Shown here piece by piece: positions 1 to 7,061 of a stretch of 11,930 bases of DNA (position 1 is its first letter; each line of letters opens with the position of its first letter). The translations under genes and the position numbers were made by a program. The DNA lies in assembly GCA_025869455.1 (NCBI GenBank), contig JAOZVT010000439.1:1-11930 (forward strand). The letters are read 5' to 3'. The notes beneath the pieces are model-generated. The model made no database searches. It was not told the origin of the DNA and saw only the letters and a program-made list of their open reading frames with translations. The stretch is from Prosthecobacter sp. GTDB taxonomy: Bacteria; Verrucomicrobiota; Verrucomicrobiia; Verrucomicrobiales; Verrucomicrobiaceae.

Positions 1-1317
1 GTCGTCTCTGGGTTCATGTTAGTAGCGGTCTTAACCGTCGGGTCCAAGTCCGTTTCCTTCTTCAAGGATGCCACAGTCGCCCGCCAATTTGGCACAGGAG
101 ATTCCCTGGATGCCTTTCTCGTTTCCTTTGGTCTCCTGACTTTCTTTGCGGCACTAATGGGAGGCGGGTTACCGGAATCCTTTCTGCCCATTTATGCAGA
201 AACATCCCATTTAAAAAACAAAAGAAGGGCCTCACGCCTAGCCCTGCAAAGCACCTTCCTGCATGCCCTAAGCCTGCTTCTTCTCGCTGCCCTCAGTTAC
301 TTCATTGCCCCTCATTTTGTGAGCTGGGCTACCCGCGGATTCAGTCCAGAAAAGCAACTCCTAGCCGTCAGCCTACTGCGCCGTCTGCTGCCTTTCCTGG
401 TATGCTTTGGTTTGACCTATCAGCTGTCTGCTTGGCTCCGTGCGGACAAGCATTTCATGTTAGCCACCAGCTCACAGATGCTGATTCCGCTGACACTCAT
501 CCTACTGCTGATTTTTCAGGGGCACGCGGCGACCGCAAACACCCTGGTCACAGGTACCGTCATCGGCTCCCTGCTCCATTTATCCGTCTTGATTGTCGCT
601 ATCGTCCGCAAGCTCCCCAAGCAAATCCGATTTTGGCGGAATAGCCTCAAAATATGGGACCCAAAACTCCGGAACATTTCACGCTATGCGGGTCACTTCT
701 TGTTTGCTGGGGGTATCTTCAGCAGCACCGTCGTGGTGGATCAGACCATGGCCGCTTGGTTAGCGCCAGGCAGTGTCGCCGTACTAGGGTACACCGAAAA
801 AATTTGCGGGATCATCTTAGCCGTTACCGTCACACCGTCCTGTGATGTCCTCTTTCCCTATTTTGCAGACAAAGTTGCACGGCAGGATTGGATCGGCGTG
901 AAACGTCAACTCTTCCAGAGCGCTGGGGCCATTTTAAGTCTGGCACTCCCCGCTTCCCTTTTATTAGCCGGACTTGCCCCTTGGGTGATCGCAGTGCTAT
1001 TTGAACGCGGATCATTCACGCATGAAGATACCCTGCGGGTCACGGAGGTGTTGCGCATCGCCGCCTTGCAGATCCCGTTTTTTATTGTCGGCAGTCTAGC
1101 CTCACGCGTGGTCGTCGCCATGCAGGCTACCCGCTTTATTATTTGGATCTCCGCCATCGGCCTGTTCGGGAATGCAGGACTGAACTGGCTGCTCATGCGC
1201 AACATGGGGGCAGCGGGGATTGCCCTTTCGACTGTACTCGTTCAAATGACCTCCGCAGGGTTGGCTTGCCTTTACGTGCTGCGCCAGATTCGTCAAAAGC
1301 TTGACCGCGCCGCTTAA
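1..1317 (+). CDS. MurJ/MviN-like lipid-linked oligosaccharide flippase (5' end cut by window edge)
   Basis: Polytopic inner-membrane protein of the MOP exporter superfamily, closest by eye to MurJ (MviN), which flips lipid-linked peptidoglycan or polysaccharide precursors. Residue numbers count from the ATG at 16, but the frame is open to base 1, so the true start is probably a few codons outside. MurJ-like stretches are SFFKDATVARQFG followed by LDAFLVSF (15-38), VDQTMAAWLAPGSVAVLGY (231-249) and LFERGSFTHEDT (318-329). By eye, E. coli MurJ Arg18 and Arg24 align with Lys11 and Lys17, Asp39 with Asp32, and the PNLLRR segment around Arg52 is replaced by TFFAALM. The protein ends after what would be helix 12, so the last two MurJ helices, which form the hydrophobic groove, are absent. 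It may therefore be a polysaccharide flippase rather than the essential lipid II flippase. Family assignment is firm; the substrate is not known. Confidence 0.8.
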   Translation, partial: VVSGFMLVAVLTVGSKSVSFFKDATVARQFGTGDSLDAFLVSFGLLTFFAALMGGGLPESFLPIYAETSHLKNKRRASRLALQSTFLHALSLLLLAALSYFIAPHFVSWATRGFSPEKQLLAVSLLRRLLPFLVCFGLTYQLSAWLRADKHFMLATSSQMLIPLTLILLLIFQGHAATANTLVTGTVIGSLLHLSVLIVAIVRKLPKQIRFWRNSLKIWDPKLRNISRYAGHFLFAGGIFSSTVVVDQTMAAWLAPGSVAVLGYTEKICGIILAVTVTPSCDVLFPYFADKVARQDWIGVKRQLFQSAGAILSLALPASLLLAGLAPWVIAVLFERGSFTHEDTLRVTEVLRIAALQIPFFIVGSLASRVVVAMQATRFIIWISAIGLFGNAGLNWLLMRNMGAAGIALSTVLVQMTSAGLACLYVLRQIRQKLDRAA

Positions 1318-1333
1318 TCAAGGCGCAAAAAAA

Positions 1334-1359
1334 AAGCGCAGGTCCTGTGACCTGCGCTT
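1334..1359 (-). terminator. Rho-independent terminator between convergent genes
   Basis: A perfect 11-bp inverted repeat (1334-1344 with 1349-1359) has a 4-nt loop, CTGT. On the minus strand the stem is followed by a nine-T run (complement of the A tract 1327-1335), the classical intrinsic terminator for the gene at 1377-1796. On the plus strand only a weak TTGTT follows, so it would stop the flippase transcript less well. Confidence 0.85.
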
Positions 1360-1376
1360 GTTAAAAAGTCGTTCGA

Positions 1377-1796
1377 TTACCAGCCCGTGGAGCGTGTGTA
1401 ATCCGTTTGCGAGCTAAAACCCATCTGAGGAGAGAACTCTGTGTAACCCCACCATGGATCGATCTGAGCCTTACGGTAGTAAGGTGGGCGGTAAGTGAGC
1501 TTCCAAGAAGGCACTGGGAAGGTCGCCATTTCATAAACCCCATAGCCAGCACGCACGGTCATGCGCTTCAGTCCTTCAATGAAGAAATCAGAGAAGGCAG
1601 CATGGGCACCATCAGATTTGTTGGTTTTTTGCCAGACACTAAAGGGTTCCGTCCACCCATAGAGGATATTACCAACGCCACGGCTAAGTTTGCGGCTCCA
1701 GTTATAATGGTGGCCAGGAGGTGACTGAATATCAGCGAAGGCGACGCCGCAGAGCGTCAGGGCTGAGAGGATGGTGAGGGCGATACGATTTTTCAT
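1377..1796 (-). CDS. Exosortase system-associated protein, TIGR04073 family
   Basis: Small exported protein of 139 residues. The N-terminus has a basic start (MKNR), a hydrophobic core and an AFA cleavage site giving a signal peptide of about 21 residues. The mature part carries RKLSRGVGNILYGWTEPFSVW (35-55, a Lys/Arg-start segment) and then LKRMTVRAGYGVYEMATF with PVP after it (76-96). These are two related blocks, each with Gly-x-x-x-Tyr-Gly followed by a Glu-x-x-Phe-like pattern. The tail is rich in Tyr, Pro and Trp (RPPYYRK, DPWWGY). Length, signal peptide and these blocks match what I recall of TIGR04073, a family co-occurring with exosortase systems in Verrucomicrobiota and Lentisphaerota. 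Its biochemical role is unknown; a periplasmic or outer-membrane location is likely. No exosortase gene is in the window. It is transcribed alone and ends at a strong terminator. There is no clear Shine-Dalgarno sequence. Confidence 0.8.
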   Translation of the reverse strand: MKNRIALTILSALTLCGVAFADIQSPPGHHYNWSRKLSRGVGNILYGWTEPFSVWQKTNKSDGAHAAFSDFFIEGLKRMTVRAGYGVYEMATFPVPSWKLTYRPPYYRKAQIDPWWGYTEFSPQMGFSSQTDYTRSTGW

Positions 1797-1924
1797 GCGG
1801 TCTGAATAGAGTTACCAAATTCATCAGCTATCTGGCAAGAAGGATTCTCACTTTTTTTCAGACGCAATCATGTGACAAAAGGACGCACATTCTACACCAT
1901 TTTCTTGTAGTCTCCCTCTTTCTC

Positions 1925-2953
1925 ATGAGGCCATTACAAACCGAAAACGACCTGAATGACCAACTTAGCCTACCGACCCAAGGCGTGCTAGACACCCTGA
2001 GCAGGGTGGAAGGTGATGTCATGGTGCTAGGCGCAGGTGGTAAAATGGGACCCACTTTGGCCAGGATGATCAAGCGCGCCTTTGAAACCCTTGGGCAGAC
2101 GCACCGCACGGTTTACGCTGTATCGCGCTTTTCTTCCTCCTCTGCCGCAGAAGAGCTTAAGCACCAAGGAGTAAAAACCATCTCCTGTGATCTTCTGGAT
2201 CGTGAAGCTGTTCAGTCACTACCAGAGGTGCCCAATATTATCTTCATGGCAGGTCAAAAATTTGGCACCCAAGAGGCCCCCGAGTTGACCTGGATGATGA
2301 ATACCGTTCTTCCATCCATTGTCGCTCAACGCTTTTCGAACTCTCGCATTGTCGTCTTTTCTACCGGCTGTGTTTATCCCCTGGTTGAAACAGCAGGTCC
2401 GAGCGCCCATGAAAATACACCGCTTAATCCCCCTGGGGAGTACGCAAATTCATGCCTAGGACGTGAACGCATTTTCACTCACTTTGCCAAGTTGCATCGC
2501 ACCCCCATGCTGATGTATCGCCTCAGTTATGCGATCGACCTACGCTATGGAGTCCTTCATGATGTTGCCCAAAAAGTAGCGCAAGAACAGCCCGTGGATG
2601 TCACCCAAGGTTACGTCAATGTGATCTGGCAAGGAGATGCTAACGCAAGAGCCATCCAATGCCTGTCCCATAGCTCGAATCCCCCCATCCCACTTAATGT
2701 CACAGGGCAGGAACGAGTGTCCATTCGCTGGTTGGCGGAACAGTTCGGAGAACTCCTCCAAAAATGCCCTCTCATTCAGGGAACCGAAGGCCCCACAGCT
2801 TGGCTATTTGATGCATCCCAGTCGTACGATTGGTTTGGTCCACCGAAAGTGAGTATCGAAGAGATGATCCAGGCCACCGCCGCCTGGATCCATGCTGGCG
2901 GTGCATCTTTGGGCAAACCCACCCACTTTGAAACACGTGATGGAAACTTTTAA
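1925..2953 (+). CDS. NAD-dependent epimerase/dehydratase (extended SDR) family protein
   Basis: 342-residue cytoplasmic protein with a Rossmann fold. The dinucleotide-binding loop VLGAGGKMG is at 34-42 after a roughly 30-residue N-terminal extension. Further SDR landmarks are CDLLD (88-92), the IIFMAG strand (105-110), and VVFSTGCVY (143-151), where Ser146/Thr147 hold the catalytic hydroxyl position. The active-site helix begins EYANSCLGRE (172-181). In this family the motif is normally Tyr-x-x-x-Lys; here Tyr173 is kept but the Lys position is Cys177 (codon TGC at 2453). The protein may therefore bind NAD and a nucleotide-sugar-like ligand without the usual catalysis, or use another base. 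It overlaps the next gene by 14 bp, so the two are almost certainly co-translated. The start follows a pyrimidine-rich leader without a Shine-Dalgarno sequence. Substrate unknown. Confidence 0.85.
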   Translation: MRPLQTENDLNDQLSLPTQGVLDTLSRVEGDVMVLGAGGKMGPTLARMIKRAFETLGQTHRTVYAVSRFSSSSAAEELKHQGVKTISCDLLDREAVQSLPEVPNIIFMAGQKFGTQEAPELTWMMNTVLPSIVAQRFSNSRIVVFSTGCVYPLVETAGPSAHENTPLNPPGEYANSCLGRERIFTHFAKLHRTPMLMYRLSYAIDLRYGVLHDVAQKVAQEQPVDVTQGYVNVIWQGDANARAIQCLSHSSNPPIPLNVTGQERVSIRWLAEQFGELLQKCPLIQGTEGPTAWLFDASQSYDWFGPPKVSIEEMIQATAAWIHAGGASLGKPTHFETRDGNF

Positions 2954-3962
2954 CCTGAGGCAGCGGCTTCACCAGGGACTGGCCATCCCCGCTCACCCCC
3001 TAGCATTAAATGCTGAACGCAAGCTGGATGAACGCCGTCAACGCGCCCTCACGCGCTATTATATGGAATCTGGCGTTGGCGGCATCGCAGTCGGCGTCCA
3101 CACCACTCAGTTTGCCATTCGCGATCCGCAGATCGACCTTTTCAGGCCTGTATTGACACTCGCCGCAGAGGAAATGGATCGCAGCCCCAATCCCCTGGTA
3201 CGAATCGCCGGAATTTGTGGTCAGCCACCTCAGGCCATTGCAGAAGCTCACCTGCTCCAGGATCTGGGTTACCACGCTGGCCTGCTGAGCTTAGGGGCTC
3301 TCCGAACGGAAACTGAAGCTGCACTGATTGCCCATTGCCAAATCATTGCCGAAATCATCCCTATTGTTGGATTTTATCTCCAACCCAGCGTCGGCGGACG
3401 CACCCTATCTCATTCATTCTGGCGGCGTTTTTCCGAAATAGAAAACGTCGTTGCCATTAAGATTGCCCCCTTCAACCGCTACCAGACCCTAGACGTCATC
3501 CGCGCCGTCATTGAAGCCGGGAGAGATGACATCGCCCTCTACACAGGCAACGATGATAGCATCGTGACTGATTTGATAACCCCCTTCCAATTCAGTGGGA
3601 AAACCCGCAGGATTGTCGGCGGCCTCCTCGGCCATTGGTCTGTCTGGACCCAACGCGCCGTAGAGCTGCTGGAGCGTTGCCAGCATGAACATGCCTCCCC
3701 TGAACTTTTACAACGGGGAATGGAAGTCACCGATTGCAATGCTGCCTTTTTTGATGCCGCCAATGGCTTTCGCGGCTGCATCGCTGGGCTGCATGAAGTC
3801 CTCCGCCGCCAAGGCCTGCTTGAAGGCTTGTGGTGTCTGGATACCCGTGAAACCCTCAGCCCCGGCCAATTTGCCGAAATTGACCGAGTCTATGCGGCCT
3901 ATCCCCATCTTCATGACGATGTCTTTGTCACAGAAAACCGGGACCGATGGCTGAAGGATTGA
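2940..3962 (+). CDS. Dihydrodipicolinate synthase (DapA) family aldolase/lyase
   Basis: 340-residue TIM-barrel protein of the class I, Schiff-base-forming DapA/N-acetylneuraminate lyase family. In numbering from the ATG at 2940, the Schiff-base lysine is Lys174 (VVAIKIAPF) and the catalytic tyrosine is Tyr146 (VGFYLQPS). Their 28-residue spacing equals Tyr133-Lys161 in E. coli DapA. The usual Thr-Thr-Gly-Glu carboxylate-binding motif is replaced by HTTQF (54-58), keeping both threonines. TGND and GGLLGHW follow in the C-terminal half. These features argue against the lysine-pathway DapA and for a related aldolase or dehydratase acting on an unidentified 2-oxo acid. I chose the ATG at 2940, inside the end of the SDR gene, because an earlier ATG at 2892 would add 16 residues with no family resemblance and overlap that gene by 62 bp. 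The 14-bp overlap suggests translational coupling with the SDR-like protein, possibly as consecutive steps in sugar-acid breakdown. Confidence 0.85.
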   Translation: METFNLRQRLHQGLAIPAHPLALNAERKLDERRQRALTRYYMESGVGGIAVGVHTTQFAIRDPQIDLFRPVLTLAAEEMDRSPNPLVRIAGICGQPPQAIAEAHLLQDLGYHAGLLSLGALRTETEAALIAHCQIIAEIIPIVGFYLQPSVGGRTLSHSFWRRFSEIENVVAIKIAPFNRYQTLDVIRAVIEAGRDDIALYTGNDDSIVTDLITPFQFSGKTRRIVGGLLGHWSVWTQRAVELLERCQHEHASPELLQRGMEVTDCNAAFFDAANGFRGCIAGLHEVLRRQGLLEGLWCLDTRETLSPGQFAEIDRVYAAYPHLHDDVFVTENRDRWLKD

Positions 3963-4018
3963 GCCCTCCCAGACATGCCTACCTCAATCATTAAGGGGCA
4001 AAAGAGGATGATTCACTC

Positions 4019-4047
4019 TTTACTCGGTAAAAGAATCCAGATTTAAT
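4019..4047 (+). promoter_or_regulatory. Candidate sigma-70 promoter for the PTPDL gene
   Basis: A -35-like TTTACT (4019-4024) and a -10-like TTTAAT (4042-4047) are separated by exactly 17 bp. They match the consensus hexamers at 4 and 5 of 6 positions. Transcription would start near 4054, giving a leader of about 53 nt that begins at the GC hairpin 4058-4074. This is a pattern match only; a short AT-rich gap can produce such a match by chance. Confidence 0.4.
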
Positions 4048-4057
4048 CAACAAATTC

Positions 4058-4074
4058 GGCGGGCATTTCCCGCC
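4058..4074 (+). other. GC-rich hairpin in the 5' leader of the PTPDL gene
   Basis: The inverted repeat GGCGGG (4058-4063) and CCCGCC (4069-4074) has a 5-nt loop. No T run follows, so it is not an intrinsic terminator on this strand. If the promoter at 4019-4047 is real, the hairpin sits within a few bases of the transcript 5' end, where such structures can protect mRNA from decay. Function is inferred. Confidence 0.4.
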
Positions 4075-4107
4075 CTGCACCTCATATCACACTTCTTTAT
4101 CAGAGCC

Positions 4108-5622
4108 ATGAAACCTAGCCGATCCCGCATTGCCCTGCTGGCACTTCTTTGCGGCACATCCCTCCTGCATGCCGATATCTTGATCCTGAAAAATGGAGAC
4201 AAGCATGAAGGCACCATTCTCAATGAGAGTCCGACGGCGATCCGAATGAAGTATCGCCTGACTCCCAAAATCTGGGACGAAAAGGACTTCCCAAGGACCG
4301 ACATTCAAGAGGTCATCAAACAAACTCCTCAGGAAGTAGAACTCATCGCCCTCAAAAAGCTGCTTCCTACGCCAGATCTTCTCCCGGCGGATAAATACGA
4401 ACAACTCATCCAGGATCGTTTCCGCCCCTTCGTTAACAAATACCCAGGCACCCCAGAGGCCAAAGAGACCGAAGCCATCATTGATAGCCTTCAAGAAGAA
4501 AAGAAAAAGGTCTCCAATGGACAGGTCAAACTAGAAGGCCGCTGGTTAAGTGTCGAAGAAACCAAGGGTGAGCAATACAACATTGATGCTTTTAAGCTCT
4601 ATGATGAAATGAAGGCGCAAATGGCCAAGAGTGAATGGGTCGAAGCCCTCCGCATCTTCGACCAGTTCGCTAAAAAAGGTGCCAACTACACCGCCTCCAC
4701 CTACTACCCTGCCGTCGTCGCAGACGCCCTTGTGTGCATGGAAAAGTATGATGCCGTGCTCACCAAGATGGAGCAAGAACAACCCGCTCTCTTGAAACAG
4801 CGGGACGAAGGTCTCAAAAAGCTAGCAGATGACGACAAAGTTCGAACCCGTGCTGCAATCGACAAAGAAAAAGTCACTTGGCGCGCCCAGGCAGACGCAT
4901 TGAAGCGTACTGGCGTTCGTTGGATCGAGCCTTACAAGTATGATAAAGTCAGCATTACCGCCGCTCAAAAACTACTAACCACCGAGCGTGCGCGTCTAGA
5001 ACTCGTGAATCTGGATGACATGAAGGTTCGCAATGAAGCCTTTGTTACCGTGTATCGTAAAATTGGAGAAGGCGATTATGCAGGGGGGGCGGCAGCCTAT
5101 GGCCGCATCCAATCCTTCGGAAGCGTCAATGAATACAAGGACATCGTTGCAGATCTCAAAGCTAAGCTACTGGCACTTTACTCAGACTTGCTACGCAAGA
5201 ACAGCGCAGGACAGACCGCCACCAGCGGTTCATCCGCCATCGGCGGCACTGAATCTGCAGGAGTAGATGACCGCGTAGCCCGAATTTTGGCGGAGGCCAA
5301 CGGCGGACAGCCAGCCGCTGCCCCAGCAGGCACAGCTCCAGCCATGGCTGCCCCTACAGCTACCGCACCAGCGGGCACAGCCCCAGCAGTGGTTCCACCA
5401 GGCACCACGGTAGCCCCTGTGGCAGCACCAGCTCCGGCCACAAATCCTCCCGTGCAACAACGCCCTGTGGCCCAGGCTCCACAAGCGCCAGCTGCACCAG
5501 TAGCCCCAGCTTACGCACCACCGCCGCCTGCTGAAGAGTCTAACATTCAGCTCTACATCATCATTGGTATGGGCGTCTTGCTGGTTCTCTTTGGGGCGAT
5601 GGCCTTCAAAAAGAAAAAGTAA
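4108..5622 (+). CDS. PTPDL family membrane-anchored protein
   Basis: 504-residue exported protein. A signal peptide (1-22, cleavage after LLHA) is followed by a small beta-rich segment (DILILKNGDKHEGTI, 23-37), then by the diagnostic PTPDL at 87-91 and KYPGTPEA (111-118). A long, mostly helical, Lys/Glu-rich middle region (about 120-365) contains a TPR-like helix pair near 165-215 and a coiled-coil-like charged stretch near 215-265. Residues 401-475 form an Ala/Pro/Thr-rich linker. Residues 481-500 are one transmembrane helix, ended by a KKKK tail. The expected topology is a large periplasmic domain on a flexible stalk, anchored by the C-terminal helix. The PTPDL family is known from Verrucomicrobiota and has no assigned function. 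It is flanked by a candidate promoter and a strong terminator, so it is probably a single-gene unit. A run of seven or more G near 5083 leaves the frame intact. Confidence 0.8.
   Translation: MKPSRSRIALLALLCGTSLLHADILILKNGDKHEGTILNESPTAIRMKYRLTPKIWDEKDFPRTDIQEVIKQTPQEVELIALKKLLPTPDLLPADKYEQLIQDRFRPFVNKYPGTPEAKETEAIIDSLQEEKKKVSNGQVKLEGRWLSVEETKGEQYNIDAFKLYDEMKAQMAKSEWVEALRIFDQFAKKGANYTASTYYPAVVADALVCMEKYDAVLTKMEQEQPALLKQRDEGLKKLADDDKVRTRAAIDKEKVTWRAQADALKRTGVRWIEPYKYDKVSITAAQKLLTTERARLELVNLDDMKVRNEAFVTVYRKIGEGDYAGGAAAYGRIQSFGSVNEYKDIVADLKAKLLALYSDLLRKNSAGQTATSGSSAIGGTESAGVDDRVARILAEANGGQPAAAPAGTAPAMAAPTATAPAGTAPAVVPPGTTVAPVAAPAPATNPPVQQRPVAQAPQAPAAPVAPAYAPPPPAEESNIQLYIIIGMGVLLVLFGAMAFKKKK
5308..5532 (+). 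repeat. Low-complexity Ala/Pro-rich coding segment
   Basis: Residues 401-475 of the PTPDL-family protein are built almost only from Ala, Pro, Thr, Val, Gly and Gln. The heptapeptide PAGTAPA occurs twice (406-412 and 421-427), encoded by near-identical DNA around 5323-5343 and 5368-5388. The stretch is probably an extended stalk between the periplasmic domain and the membrane helix. Such DNA can change length by slippage or recombination between its short repeats. Confidence 0.75.
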
Positions 5623-5642
5623 TCAAGTCTAACCTATCCCTT

Positions 5643-5678
5643 AGCCGGATCACCTTTGGGTGATCCGGCTTCTTTTTG
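5643..5678 (+). terminator. Rho-independent terminator after the PTPDL gene
   Basis: A perfect 12-bp stem (5643-5654 with 5659-5670), a TTTG loop and a TCTTTTTG tail lie 20 bp after the stop codon. This is a textbook intrinsic terminator. It isolates the upstream gene from the oxidoreductase gene at 5721. Confidence 0.92.
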
Positions 5679-5720
5679 CCCAGAAGAATAGTGTCTCAAC
5701 CTGCGTAAAATCTAACCGCC

Positions 5721-7058
5721 ATGAATCCAACCACACCCGCGCTCTTTACACGCCGCCGTTTCCTGACCCAGGCCACCAGCACCCTCTTTGCGGCCCCCTT
5801 CATTACCACAGGCATGAGAGCCGCCTCCCCAAATGGCAAGCTTCGTCACGCCGCCTTTGGCACTTCAGGTATGTCCATGTCTGACATGACCGCCATGTCC
5901 AATCACCCCATGTGGGAACTCACCGCCGCCTGTGATGTGGACACCCGAAATTTTGATCGCCTCAAGAAAAAATGGCCTAACGTGAGGTGCTATCAACACT
6001 GGCAGGAGATGCTTGAAAAAGAAGCAGATAACATTGATTCCGTTAACGTTTCCACCCCAGACCACATGCATGCGCCCATGGGACTAAAGTCCATGGAATT
6101 GGGCAAACATGTCTATGGTCAAAAACCACTGGCACAAAATCTCCATGAGTGCCGCAAGCTCATGCTGAAAGCACGTGAAACGGGTGTTATGACCCAGATG
6201 GGCATTCAGGTCTCCTCCTCGTTCACGGAACGACTTGCCGTGGCCATCATCCAACAGGGCACCATCGGAAAAGTGAAAGAAGTGCACACGTTCTCCAATA
6301 AATTCTGGGGAGACATGACCCCCGTGCCAGAAAAGACGGACCCCATTCCAGATGGGTTTGATTGGCAGACTTGGCTGGGCACCGCCACAGACCGCCCCTA
6401 CATCAGCGGCTACTATCACCCCAGCCAATGGCGCAAGCGTCGTGACTTTGGCACCGGCACACTGGGAGACATGGGCTGTCACATGTTCAGCGGTTGGTTC
6501 CGCGCCTTGGATCTCGCCGCACCTATTGGAGTCAAATCCACAGGACCAGCCCCGCTCAATGCCACTAACTGGGCGACCAACGGCATCGTCGAATACACCT
6601 TCAAAGGGACCGCTCATACCGCTGCGGACACCGTCAAAGTCACCTGGTATGATGGTGATGCACGGCCACCAGCCGAAGTCATGGCTCTAGCAGATCCAGC
6701 CAAATTCCCAGGTCAGGGTAGCATCTACATTGGCACCGATGGTGTGCTTCTGGCTCCTCACACCAGCACTCCCATGCTCTACCCAAGGGACAAATTTACA
6801 GGCTTCAAATACCCTAAACTGGAACCACGTGACCACTGGGCAGACTTCATTGACTGCTGCCTCAAAGGTGGCAGCCAGAAGCCCAGCGCCAACTTCGACT
6901 ACGCTGGCCCCCTCACCGAAGCCGTACTCCTTGGCTGTCTCTCCAGCGTCTTCCCAGGCCAGGATCTCCAGTGGGATGCCGCAGCCTTGAAGATCCCCAA
7001 TAGCGAAGCCGCCCAGGCGCTGGTCAAACGCCAATATCGCCCCGGCACAGAAGTCTAA
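5721..7058 (+). CDS. Gfo/Idh/MocA family oxidoreductase with Tat signal
   Basis: 445-residue NAD(P)-dependent oxidoreductase, probably exported folded with its cofactor through the Tat system. The N-terminus has the twin-arginine motif TRRRFLT (10-16), a mild hydrophobic stretch and a likely cleavage site near residue 35. The Rossmann half shows GTSGMS (47-52, where the family usually has Gly-x-Gly-x-x-Gly), ACDVD (70-74), NVSTPDHMHA (109-118) and VYGQKPLA (131-138). The last is the EKP-like motif with Gln for Glu and the catalytic-region Lys135 kept. The substrate half carries GTLGDMGCHMF (246-256). The C-terminus ending in a YRPG stretch is typical of planctomycete and verrucomicrobial members, which are often linked to sugar or glycan metabolism. 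Substrate unknown. A -10-like TAAAAT (5706-5711) lies just before the start and would give a very short leader, but it has no -35 partner. Confidence 0.88.
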   Translation: MNPTTPALFTRRRFLTQATSTLFAAPFITTGMRAASPNGKLRHAAFGTSGMSMSDMTAMSNHPMWELTAACDVDTRNFDRLKKKWPNVRCYQHWQEMLEKEADNIDSVNVSTPDHMHAPMGLKSMELGKHVYGQKPLAQNLHECRKLMLKARETGVMTQMGIQVSSSFTERLAVAIIQQGTIGKVKEVHTFSNKFWGDMTPVPEKTDPIPDGFDWQTWLGTATDRPYISGYYHPSQWRKRRDFGTGTLGDMGCHMFSGWFRALDLAAPIGVKSTGPAPLNATNWATNGIVEYTFKGTAHTAADTVKVTWYDGDARPPAEVMALADPAKFPGQGSIYIGTDGVLLAPHTSTPMLYPRDKFTGFKYPKLEPRDHWADFIDCCLKGGSQKPSANFDYAGPLTEAVLLGCLSSVFPGQDLQWDAAALKIPNSEAAQALVKRQYRPGTEV

Positions 7059-7061
7059 CCG

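Noticed and set aside
1892..1910. Inverted repeat CTACA-N9-TGTAG upstream of the SDR gene
   Set aside because: Five-base arms with a 9-nt spacer are expected by chance, and I know of no regulator with this site in these bacteria.
2892..2939. Upstream ATG (2892) for the DapA-family protein
   Set aside because: It adds 16 residues without family similarity and a 62-bp overlap with the SDR gene; the ATG at 2940 is more economical.
4001..4021. AAAGAG/CTCTTT inverted repeat after the DapA-family gene
   Set aside because: The stem is short and AT-rich with a 9-nt loop and no T run, so it is not a convincing terminator.
6084..6617. 177-residue open frame antisense to the oxidoreductase
   Set aside because: It lies wholly within a clearly coding gene, has a composition typical of an antisense shadow (many Gly, His and Val) and shows no recognisable domain.
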